Source: Thermohalobaculum sp039822785 (GTDB lineage Bacteria > Pseudomonadota > Alphaproteobacteria > Rhodobacterales > Rhodobacteraceae). From it: DNA of 64,000 nt. The notes beneath the pieces are model-generated. The model had not been told where the DNA came from. It saw nothing but the letters and a program-made list of their open reading frames with translations, and did not search any database. Both the position numbers and the translations under genes were made by a program. Shown here one piece after another: positions 44,184 through 51,791 of this stretch; positions within the stretch are counted from its first letter, which is position 1, and each line of letters begins with the position of its first letter. The DNA is taken from assembly GCA_039822785.1 (NCBI GenBank), contig JBCBMO010000004.1, positions 434,001 through 498,000 on the forward strand, read 5' to 3'.

Positions 44184-45443
44184 GTGAGAAAGTCAGTCCT
44201 TTTCGCCGGCGTCGCCCTGGCGGCACTTGCGCCCCTGAGCGCTGGCGCGGCCGATAAAGCGGCGGTCATCGAGACCTATGCCGACATCGCCGAGGCCGGG
44301 TATGGCGACAGTCTGATCGCGGCCCAGCGCATGGGCGAGGCGGTCGATGCCTTCATCGCCGCACCGAGCGCCGAGACGCTGGAAGCCGCCAAGAAAGCCT
44401 GGCTGGCCGCGCGCGTGCCCTACCAGCAGACCGAGGTCTACCGCTTCGGCAATGCCATCGTCGACGACTGGGAGGGTAAGGTGAACGCTTGGCCGCTGGA
44501 CGAGGGCCTGATCGACTATGTCGAGGGCGGCGAGGCGACCGACGAGAACCCCTATGCGGTGCTCAACGTCGTGGCGTCGACCAGCCTCGAGATCTCCGGC
44601 CGGACGATCGATGCGACCGAAATCACGGCGGACCTCATCGAGGAGCTGCACGAGCTCGACGAGATCGAGGCCAATGTCACCACCGGTTACCACGCCATCG
44701 AGTTCCTGCTTTGGGGTCAGGATCTGAACGGCACCGGGCCGGGTGCCGGCGAGCGGCCCTGGACCGACTATGCCGCGGGCGCCGATTGCACCAACGGCAA
44801 CTGCGATCGGCGCGCTCAGTACCTGAAGGTCGTCACGGACCTCACCATCTCGGACGTCGAGTGGATGGCCGATGCCTGGAAGGAAGGCGGCGCGGCGCGG
44901 GCCGAGCTGATGGCCAAGACCGAGCGTCAGGGTCTGATCACCATCCTCACCGGCATGGGCTCGCTCTCCTACGGCGAGCAGGCGGGCGAGCGCATGAAGC
45001 TTGGCCTCATGCTCAACGATCCGGAGGAGGAGCACGACTGCTTCGCCGACAACACCCACAACAGCCACTACTATGACGGGCTGGGGATCCGGAACGTCTA
45101 CCAGGGCCGCTATGTCCGCATCGACGGCACCGTGGTCGAAGGCCCCTCGATCTCCGACCTCGTCGGCGAAGCGGATGCCGCGGTGGACGCGCGCCTGTCG
45201 CTGGCGCTGCACGAGACCATGCAGGCGCTCGGCGCGATCAAATCGACGGCGGAGGCCGGCATGGCCTATGACCAGATGCTGGACCCTGCGAACGAGGTCG
45301 GCGGCGCGCTGATCGAGACGGCGGTTCAGGCGCTTGTCGCCCAGACCCGGGAGATCGAGCGGGCCGTGACGGCGCTGGAGCTGGATGCCATCGCCTTCGA
45401 GGGCTCGGACAGCCTCGACAACCCCGCGGCGGTCTTCCAGTGA
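44184..45443 (+). CDS. Imelysin family iron-regulated lipoprotein-like protein (ICMP/EfeO-type)
   Basis: 419 residues, GTG start at 44184. A Sec signal peptide (VLFAGVALAALAPLSAGA) sends it to the periplasm. The imelysin signature GYHAIEFLLWGQD (GxHxxE) near residue 170 is intact and the region CTNGNCDRRAQYLKVVTDL follows. Such proteins bind iron or assist ferrous iron uptake. First large gene after hemP; a second imelysin follows at 48287. Confidence 0.92.
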   Translation: MRKSVLFAGVALAALAPLSAGAADKAAVIETYADIAEAGYGDSLIAAQRMGEAVDAFIAAPSAETLEAAKKAWLAARVPYQQTEVYRFGNAIVDDWEGKVNAWPLDEGLIDYVEGGEATDENPYAVLNVVASTSLEISGRTIDATEITADLIEELHELDEIEANVTTGYHAIEFLLWGQDLNGTGPGAGERPWTDYAAGADCTNGNCDRRAQYLKVVTDLTISDVEWMADAWKEGGAARAELMAKTERQGLITILTGMGSLSYGEQAGERMKLGLMLNDPEEEHDCFADNTHNSHYYDGLGIRNVYQGRYVRIDGTVVEGPSISDLVGEADAAVDARLSLALHETMQALGAIKSTAEAGMAYDQMLDPANEVGGALIETAVQALVAQTREIERAVTALELDAIAFEGSDSLDNPAAVFQ

Positions 45444-45571
45444 AGCTATGCCGCAGCGCCCGCGCGGCGCTGCGGCATCTCAAAACGGGGCGTGCACTCC
45501 CACGCGCGCTTCGATGACTGCGGACAGCCATGTCTCCAGCCATCCGCCTTTTTTCCGGTGGAGACGATCCG

Positions 45572-45682
45572 ATGACGTACCGCACAGGTCTGGTGCTGGC
45601 CTGCGTCCTGTTGTGGACCGCGGCCTTCGTGGTGTCGCTTGCCGACGCCCTCGCCCAGATCGAACGAGCGCGCCCGGGCTGA
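45572..45682 (+). CDS. 36-residue single-pass membrane protein
   Basis: Reads MTYRTGLVLACVLLWTAAFV followed by VSLADALAQIERARPG. ATG 45572 follows GGTGGAG with about 9-base spacing. One hydrophobic helix with a short basic N terminus and a polar C-terminal tail. It lies alone between the imelysin and the convergent dps. Function unknown. Confidence 0.5.
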   Translation: MTYRTGLVLACVLLWTAAFVVSLADALAQIERARPG

Positions 45683-45702
45683 GCGGTGCGCCGTTTGGGC
45701 GC

Positions 45703-46173
45703 TTAGGCCAGATGGGCGCCCAGAAGCCAGGCGAACTTCTCGTGCACGCGCCCGCGCTCGATCGCCAGATCCTCGGTCAGCTTGTCGCCGTGCTTCGCCG
45801 AAACCTCGCTCAGCGCGTACATCGTGCCCGCAAGCGTCCGCTGGTCGGCTGCCAGGTTGCCGATCATCGTCTTGTCGTCGACATCGCCCGCACATTCCTC
45901 GATCCGCGAGCGTTCGATGTGCCCCGAAAGCTGGCCCAGCGCATGACCGTCGAGCGCCTTGATGCGTTCGGCGATCTCGTCCTGCGCCTCGAAGTGCTCC
46001 TCGTAGATCTTCTGGAACAGCTCGTGGAGCGGACCAAAGGCCATGCCGGTCACGTTCCAATGGTAGTTCTGCGCCTTCATCGTTGTGACGACAGTATCGG
46101 AGAGCGATTGCGTCAGCGCTTCGATCACCGCTTCAAGGGCAGCTGCTTCCAGCTGCATCGCCGCATTCTGCAT
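45703..46173 (-). CDS. dps: Dps-like ferritin (DNA starvation/stationary-phase protein)
   Basis: Forms a 12-subunit iron-storing shell that protects DNA from oxidative damage. The 156-residue protein has the ferroxidase ligands in NYHWNVTGMAFGPLHELFQKI and YEEHFEAQDEIAERIKALDG (His and Asp/Glu set of Dps). The N-terminal extension is short and acidic, so strong DNA binding is not evident. Sits inside the iron region on the minus strand. Confidence 0.92.
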   Translation of the reverse strand: MQNAAMQLEAAALEAVIEALTQSLSDTVVTTMKAQNYHWNVTGMAFGPLHELFQKIYEEHFEAQDEIAERIKALDGHALGQLSGHIERSRIEECAGDVDDKTMIGNLAADQRTLAGTMYALSEVSAKHGDKLTEDLAIERGRVHEKFAWLLGAHLA

Positions 46174-46234
46174 CGGTCCACCCTTTCAAACAGAGGTCAA
46201 TCCGCTGGCTGGCGAAGGCTCGCTCGCGTGGAGC

Positions 46235-46702
46235 CTAGGATAGCGTGCCAGCGACCTCATCAAGGCGCGATGCGAGACCTTTGAACAAAAAGGCCAGCGG
46301 CCGGCGGAAGGCGGCAGCACAGCGAGCGGCGACACCGAAGCGAACCGACGCCTCGTCGTCCCTGTCGCAGGCCGCGAGGATGCCGAGCACCCAGCTTTCG
46401 TCGAAGCTGGGCGCCTGTGCCCCGTCGCGGCGGAACACCACCGGCCGGCCGATCGCCTTTGGCAGCACATGCAGGGCGCCGTCGGCGTAAGCCTCTGCCG
46501 CCAAATGCGGATTGGTCTCGATCAGCGCGCAGAAGTGAAAGGGCTCGACACGCGGGGCCACCCGCACCATCACCGCGCGGGAGCGCAAAAAGGCGAGCGT
46601 CTGCGTCTCCCGCAGCGTCAGAGCGTGGTCTAGATGCGCCCTTGAGATGTCGGCCGTCGCAATTGGCTGGACCGACGCCTGGGCTGCGGCGAGATGGAGC
46701 AT
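46235..46702 (-). CDS. Hypothetical protein divergent from the di-haem gene
   Basis: 155 residues, MLHLAAAQASVQPIATADISRA. No signal peptide, membrane helix or known motif. The sequence looks globular (VEPFHFCALIETNPHLAAEAYADGALHVLPKAIGRPVVF). Its start faces the di-haem oxidoreductase gene across 58 bases containing an inverted repeat, so both may share control. The ribosome-binding site is weak (GGGA). Confidence 0.55.
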   Translation of the reverse strand: MLHLAAAQASVQPIATADISRAHLDHALTLRETQTLAFLRSRAVMVRVAPRVEPFHFCALIETNPHLAAEAYADGALHVLPKAIGRPVVFRRDGAQAPSFDESWVLGILAACDRDDEASVRFGVAARCAAAFRRPLAFLFKGLASRLDEVAGTLS

Positions 46703-46707
46703 CGCGC

Positions 46708-46734
46708 TATTCCCGAGTAGACTGGTAGGGAATA
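46708..46734. promoter_or_regulatory. Inverted repeat between divergent iron-region genes
   Basis: TATTCCC (46708-46714) and GGGAATA (46728-46734) with a 13-base centre, in the 58-base gap between divergent starts. An operator serving both directions is the simplest reading. Its ATTCC/GGAAT ends resemble the palindrome at 43599-43623. Confidence 0.5.
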
Positions 46735-46760
46735 ATTAGGCGACGAACGAGGCTGTGTCC

Positions 46761-48287
46761 ATGGCACGTGTCGGAATGAAACGATTAGTCTTGGCGGCGC
46801 TGCCGCTGCTCGCGACGGCGATCACCCTGCAGGCGGGCACCATCGAGTTCGGCGACCCGCATCTGCCGGTCGTGCCCCGAACCGCCGCCGAGCAGGCCCG
46901 GATCGAGGCGGTCTTGGCGCCGCCCGCGGCCTTTGACGAGGCGGAGGCGTTTGAACAGCGCCCGGGCGGGGCGGCGACTTCGTTCGAGTACATCAATCAC
47001 AACGCCTTCTCGAACCACTCGGCCAATATGCCCTTCGAGCGGGAACTGGACTTCAAGGTCGGCAATGGGCTGTTCAAGAAGCTCTGGGTCTCCGCGCCCT
47101 CCTCGACCAAGGCGTCGGACGGGCTGGGGCCGCTGTATAACGCCCGCTCCTGCCAGCGCTGCCACCTGAAGGACGGGCGCGGTCACCCGCCGGTGGGGCC
47201 GGACGACACCGCGGTGTCCATGTTCCTGCGCATCTCGGTACCGGGGGAGGCGGGCGACACGCCCCTGGTCCCCGGTGCCCATAACACCCGACCGCATCCG
47301 GCCTATGGCCTCCAGATGCAGGACTTCTCCACCGCCGGCACCCCGGCGGAGTATCGCCTGGCCGTCGAGTGGGAGGAGATGGAGGTCGCGCTGTCGGACG
47401 GCGAGACGGCCACCCTGCGCAAGCCCACCTGGCGGGCGGAGAACCTCGGCTACGGCCCACTTGGCGATGACGCCATGCTCTCCCCGCGCGTTGCCCCCCA
47501 GATGATCGGGCTCGGCCTGCTGGAGGCGATCCCCGCCGCCGACATCCTCGCCCATGCCGACCCGCAGGACGCCGACGGAGACGGGATCTCGGGGCGCCCT
47601 AGCATCGTTTGGTCGCGGGAGTTTCAGCGCCCCATGCTCGGGCGCTTCGGGCTGAAGGCTGGGGCGCCGACCGTGCGCGAACAGTCGGCCGATGCGTTCT
47701 CCGGCGATATGGGGTTGTCGACGCCTCTGCACCCGGCGGATTGGGGCGAGTGCACCGCGTCGCAGTCGCGCTGCCGCGGCGCACCCGGTGGCGGCGAGCC
47801 CGTCGAGGTTTCGGCCGAGGCGCTGGACTTGGTCGTCTTCTACTCGCGCAACCTCGCGGTGCCGGCCCGGCGCGACGTGAACGACCCTCAGGTGCTCGCG
47901 GGCAAGCGCGTGTTCCACGAGAGCGGCTGCGCCTCCTGTCATGTACCGAAGTTCGTGACCCACCGGTTGGAGGGGCAGCCGGAGCAGTCGTTCCAGCTCA
48001 TCTGGCCCTACACCGACCTGTTGCTGCACGACATGGGCGAGGGGTTGGCGGACAACCGGCCCGACGGTGTGGCCACGGGGCGGGAGTGGCGGACGCCGCC
48101 GCTTTGGGGCATCGGCCTGACCCAGGCCGTGAGCGGCCATACGCAGTTCCTGCACGACGGCCGCGCGCGCAACCTGTTGGAGGCGATCCTCTGGCACGGC
48201 GGTGAGGCGCAGGCCGCGCGCGACCGCGTCGCCGAGATGCCGAAGGCGGACCGCGACGCCCTCATCCGTTTCCTGGAGAGCTTGTGA
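46761..48287 (+). CDS. Di-haem oxidoreductase (DUF1111, thiol oxidoreductase-like cytochrome c)
   Basis: 508 residues with a signal peptide (KRLVLAALPLLATAITLQAG). Two c-type haem motifs are present, RSCQRCHL and SGCASCHV, plus the family stretch ASDGLGPLYNARSCQRCHLKDGRG (part of it). Periplasmic electron-transfer protein, called di-haem oxidoreductase in this family; in imelysin operons it probably oxidises or handles ferrous iron. The start ATG 46761 is preferred over GTG 46755 because GAGG then has normal spacing. Stop overlaps the next start. Confidence 0.88.
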   Translation: MARVGMKRLVLAALPLLATAITLQAGTIEFGDPHLPVVPRTAAEQARIEAVLAPPAAFDEAEAFEQRPGGAATSFEYINHNAFSNHSANMPFERELDFKVGNGLFKKLWVSAPSSTKASDGLGPLYNARSCQRCHLKDGRGHPPVGPDDTAVSMFLRISVPGEAGDTPLVPGAHNTRPHPAYGLQMQDFSTAGTPAEYRLAVEWEEMEVALSDGETATLRKPTWRAENLGYGPLGDDAMLSPRVAPQMIGLGLLEAIPAADILAHADPQDADGDGISGRPSIVWSREFQRPMLGRFGLKAGAPTVREQSADAFSGDMGLSTPLHPADWGECTASQSRCRGAPGGGEPVEVSAEALDLVVFYSRNLAVPARRDVNDPQVLAGKRVFHESGCASCHVPKFVTHRLEGQPEQSFQLIWPYTDLLLHDMGEGLADNRPDGVATGREWRTPPLWGIGLTQAVSGHTQFLHDGRARNLLEAILWHGGEAQAARDRVAEMPKADRDALIRFLESL

Positions 48288-49300
48288 TGCGCCACGCCCT
48301 CGCAGCCCTCTGCCTGCTACTGCTGCCGCTCCAGGCCTCGGCTGACGCGATGCTGCGTGCCACGGTCGATGATTACATCGTGCCGGGCTACGCTGCCCTG
48401 GTGCAGTCGGCCGTGGCGATGGAGGAGGCCTGTGCGGCGAACTGCGCGCCGGACGATGCCGCCCTGCGCGCGGCTTACAACGCAAGCTTCGATGCCTGGA
48501 TCCTGATCTCCAACCTCCGCTTCGGCCCGACGGAGGTGGACAACCGCGGCTTTGCGCTCGCCTTTTGGCCCGACAGCCGCGGTGCGACGCAAAAGACGGT
48601 CGCTCGGCTCCTGCGGGCCGAGGATCCGGTGGTCGAGGACGCCGAGGCCTTCGCCAAGATCTCGGTCGCCGCCCGCGGATACTACGCGCTGGAGCGGCTG
48701 CTCTATGTCGACGACCTGCCGGGCGCGCCGGCCTACCGCGAGGCGATGACCGCCGCGGTGATCCGCGATATCCGTGCCACCGCCCAGCTGATCCTCGCCG
48801 ATTGGCTCGGTGCGTATGGCGATACCTTCGCCACCGCAGGCGCGCCTGGCAACACGCTGTATCTCTCGGCGGAGGAGGGGATGCGCCAGCTTTTCACCTC
48901 CCTCACCACGGGGCTGGAGGCGACCTCGGACCTGCGCCTTGGCCGGCCGCTCGGCACCTTCGAGCGGCCCCGGCCCACGCGGGCGGAGGCGCGCCGCTCG
49001 GGCCGATCCCTGCGCCATGTCGCCCTGTCGCTTGAGGGTAACCGCACACTGGCCCGGGTCCTGCTCGGCGACAGCGCGCCAGCGGATCTGGTGGCTGAGA
49101 TCGAGGCGCCCTTCGAGCGTGCCCTCGCCGATGTGGCAGCGCTGGAGGATCCGGTCTTCGCCGGCGTGGCGGAGCCCGCGGGGCGCATCAAGGTCGAGGC
49201 GCTGCAGCTTCGCGTGAACGAGGTCCGACGGGTCGTGGCCCTGCGCCTGGGACCCCATCTCGGCATCGCCGCGGGCTTCAATTCGCTCGACGGTGACTGA
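48287..49300 (+). CDS. Imelysin family protein, second copy
   Basis: 337 residues with signal peptide (RHALAALCLLLLPLQASA). ATG 48287 overlaps the previous stop by one base (GTG 48284 also possible). Features include MEEACAANCAPDDAALRAAYN and YYALERLLYVDDLP, which aligns with the imelysin GxHxxE helix but reads GYYALE, so the first iron-binding His is replaced by Tyr. It may be a divergent or altered iron-binding protein that pairs with the first imelysin. Confidence 0.85.
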   Translation: MRHALAALCLLLLPLQASADAMLRATVDDYIVPGYAALVQSAVAMEEACAANCAPDDAALRAAYNASFDAWILISNLRFGPTEVDNRGFALAFWPDSRGATQKTVARLLRAEDPVVEDAEAFAKISVAARGYYALERLLYVDDLPGAPAYREAMTAAVIRDIRATAQLILADWLGAYGDTFATAGAPGNTLYLSAEEGMRQLFTSLTTGLEATSDLRLGRPLGTFERPRPTRAEARRSGRSLRHVALSLEGNRTLARVLLGDSAPADLVAEIEAPFERALADVAALEDPVFAGVAEPAGRIKVEALQLRVNEVRRVVALRLGPHLGIAAGFNSLDGD

Positions 49301-49309
49301 GAGGGCACC

Positions 49310-50407
49310 ATGCCGACCCGACGCGATCTGGTCACGACCGCCGCTGCGGCAGGCCTGGCGACCGGCCTCGCCCCCGGCCTGGGCTGGGCTGAGGCAGGTG
49401 CGCCGCGCTACCTCTCCGCCGCGCGGCTGACGGATGGCAGCTACGCGCTGTTTGGGCTGAACCGGGACGGGCGGGATCTTTTCACGATCCTCTTGCCGGC
49501 CCGGGGACATGCCGCTGCGGTCCATCCGACGACCCCGCTCGCCGTCGCCTTTGCCCGCCGCCCCGGCACCTTTGCGCTGGTCATCGACTGTGCCACGGGG
49601 CGGGAGCGGCATCGGCTGACGGCCCCGGCCGGGCGCCATTTCGGAGGTCACGGCTGCTTCTCCCGCGATGGCACGCGGCTCTACACGACCGAGAACGCCT
49701 ATGAGATCGGCGAGGGGCGCATCGGCATCTGGTCGGCGGTGGAGGGGTATCGGCGCGTCGGGGAGGTACCCTCCGGCGGGATAGGCCCGCATGAGATGCT
49801 GCGCCTGCCCGGCAGCGACACGCTGGTCGTCGCCAACGGGGGGATCCTGACCCACCCCGATAGCGGGCGCGCCAAGCTGAACCTGCCGACTATGGCGCCC
49901 AACCTGACCTACCTCTCCGCCGCCGGGGCGGTGCTGGAGCAGGTGGCGCTGCCTAGCCTCTACCGCATGAACTCGATCCGGCATCTGGCGGTGCGCCAGG
50001 ACGGCCTCGTCGCTTGCGCGATGCAGTGGCAGGGCACGCTGACGACGATCCCGCCGCTGGTGGCCTTGCACAGGCTGGGCGGCGGCCCGGCGCGGCTGCT
50101 GGGCACCGAGCAGGTCGAGCAGCGCGCCACGCGGGGCTATGCCGGCAGCATCGCCTTCTCCGCCGATGGGACGATGGTGGCGATCACCGCGCCACGGGGT
50201 GGCCGGATGCATGTCTTCGACGCCGAGCGGGGCAGGCTGCTCAGCCGTTTCGACCGGGCCGATGTCTGCGGCGTGGCGCCGGCACCGGGCGGGTTCCTGG
50301 CCACCGATGGTGGCGGGCAGGTGACCCTGGTGGGCCGCGATGCGACCGCGCCTCAGCCGGTACCTGCCGCCAGCCGCGCCTGGGACAATCACCTCATCGC
50401 CCTCTGA
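49310..50407 (+). CDS. DUF1513 protein, Tat-exported beta-propeller-like
   Basis: 365 residues. The N terminus is a twin-arginine signal (MPTRRDLVTTAAAAGLATGL), linking it to the tatABC genes of this window. The rest has repeated beta-propeller-like blocks (FGGHGCFSRDGTRLYTTEN, GPHEMLRLPGSDTLVVANGG, GSIAFSADGTMVAIT). In Rhodobacterales DUF1513 is the terminal member of imelysin/di-haem operons. Biochemical role unknown. Nine bases after the second imelysin. Confidence 0.88.
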   Translation: MPTRRDLVTTAAAAGLATGLAPGLGWAEAGAPRYLSAARLTDGSYALFGLNRDGRDLFTILLPARGHAAAVHPTTPLAVAFARRPGTFALVIDCATGRERHRLTAPAGRHFGGHGCFSRDGTRLYTTENAYEIGEGRIGIWSAVEGYRRVGEVPSGGIGPHEMLRLPGSDTLVVANGGILTHPDSGRAKLNLPTMAPNLTYLSAAGAVLEQVALPSLYRMNSIRHLAVRQDGLVACAMQWQGTLTTIPPLVALHRLGGGPARLLGTEQVEQRATRGYAGSIAFSADGTMVAITAPRGGRMHVFDAERGRLLSRFDRADVCGVAPAPGGFLATDGGGQVTLVGRDATAPQPVPAASRAWDNHLIAL

Positions 50408-50463
50408 TCCCGCCCGGGCGGCGCCCCCTTGCACCCGCTTGCCGGGCGGCGGAGAGTGACCGC

Positions 50464-51783
50464 GTGGCCAAGATGCGTGACACCAAGGGGACCGGAGGCC
50501 TGTGGCGCAGCTTCGCCGGGCTCGCCCTCCTCGGGGTCGCCTATGGCCTACCGTCCGCTGCGCCGGCGGAGGCGCCGGTCGATCCGGCAGACTGGCTGCG
50601 CCTGGCGGTCGAGCGCCTCTGCCCCGCGACCTCTCTCGACGGTCTCAGCGCCCAGGATGCCCTGCCGGCGAGCTGGCTGCTGAGCGAGGAGCACCTGCCC
50701 CCGACCGGCCCGCCGCGGATCGTCCGGGTGCGTCTCGCGCTGCCCGGCGCCGATGAGATCGCGGTCGAGCGGCGGCAGTTCCAGGACCGGCTGCGCCAGT
50801 TCCGCGTCTCCTACCACCGCTGGGACGGTGCGGAGACCGAGCCGCATCTGCAGGCCATCGCCGATGGCGGCTGCGTGATCCGCTCGGGCCGCCGGATCCG
50901 CCGCGAGGATGCGGCCACGCAGTGGCTGGAGCAGTTGGACGGCGATCTGACCACCCTGCGCTGGACCGAGGTGCTGCAGGCGCCATGGCCCCCCGGCACC
51001 GACCCCGGTGGCGTGCGGGTGGGGCTGATCGATTCCGGTCTCGCCTACGACCTGCCCTTGTTTCGCGACCGCTTGGCGCGCGATGCGGCGGGCAGCCCGC
51101 TTGGCTATGATTTCTGGGATCTCGACCCCTGGCCCTATGATGGCGATGTCGCGCGGGGGCCCTTCCTGCCGATCCGCCACGGCACCGCCGTCGCCTCGAT
51201 CCTGGCGCGGGAGGCGCCGGGGGCCGCCCTCGTGCCCTATCGCTTCCCGCGCCCCGACCTCAGCCGCATGGGGGCGGTGATCGAGCGGGCGGCGGCGGTG
51301 GGCGTGCGGATCCTCGCCATGCCGCTCGGCAGCTATCGGCGCGAGGATTGGGACAGTTTCGCCGCCGCGCTCAAGGCGCACGACATCCTCGCCATCGTCT
51401 CCGCCGGCAACGACGGGCGGGACATCGATACGGCCCCGATCTGGCCCGCGGCGCTGGAGATCGAGCGGATGATCGTCGTCACCTCCGCCGACGGGTTCGG
51501 GCGCCTGGCGGAGGGATCGAACTGGGGCGCGCGCAGCGTCGACCTCATGCTGCCGGCGGAGAACGTGCCCATCGTCGACTTCCGCGGGGCAGGGGGCACC
51601 GCCTCGGGCACCAGCTATGCCGTGCCCAGGCTGGCCGCGATGGCAGCGCGGATCCTGGCCGCAGAGCCCGGGCTTTCGGCGACCGCACTCAGAGCGCGGA
51701 TCTTCGCCCGCGCCACGCCATCGCCCTTCGAGCGGGAGGGGGCGGTGCGGATCGGCTGGATCCCCGATCCGCTCGACGACTAA
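50464..51783 (+). CDS. S8 family (subtilisin-like) serine protease, secreted
   Basis: 439 residues from GTG 50464 (GGAGAG 9 bases upstream). A hydrophobic N-terminal segment (FAGLALLGVAYGLPSAAPAEA) looks like a signal peptide. The catalytic triad is complete: Asp in VGLIDSGLAYDL, His in IRHGTAVASILA and Ser in ASGTSYAVPRLA; the oxyanion Asn is in IVSAGNDGRD. The region 40-170 is an N-terminal extension of unknown use. Convergent with the double-trypsin gene 8 bases away, so a protease pair sits beside the iron operon. Confidence 0.88.
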   Translation: MAKMRDTKGTGGLWRSFAGLALLGVAYGLPSAAPAEAPVDPADWLRLAVERLCPATSLDGLSAQDALPASWLLSEEHLPPTGPPRIVRVRLALPGADEIAVERRQFQDRLRQFRVSYHRWDGAETEPHLQAIADGGCVIRSGRRIRREDAATQWLEQLDGDLTTLRWTEVLQAPWPPGTDPGGVRVGLIDSGLAYDLPLFRDRLARDAAGSPLGYDFWDLDPWPYDGDVARGPFLPIRHGTAVASILAREAPGAALVPYRFPRPDLSRMGAVIERAAAVGVRILAMPLGSYRREDWDSFAAALKAHDILAIVSAGNDGRDIDTAPIWPAALEIERMIVVTSADGFGRLAEGSNWGARSVDLMLPAENVPIVDFRGAGGTASGTSYAVPRLAAMAARILAAEPGLSATALRARIFARATPSPFEREGAVRIGWIPDPLDD

Positions 51784-51791
51784 CCGGAATG

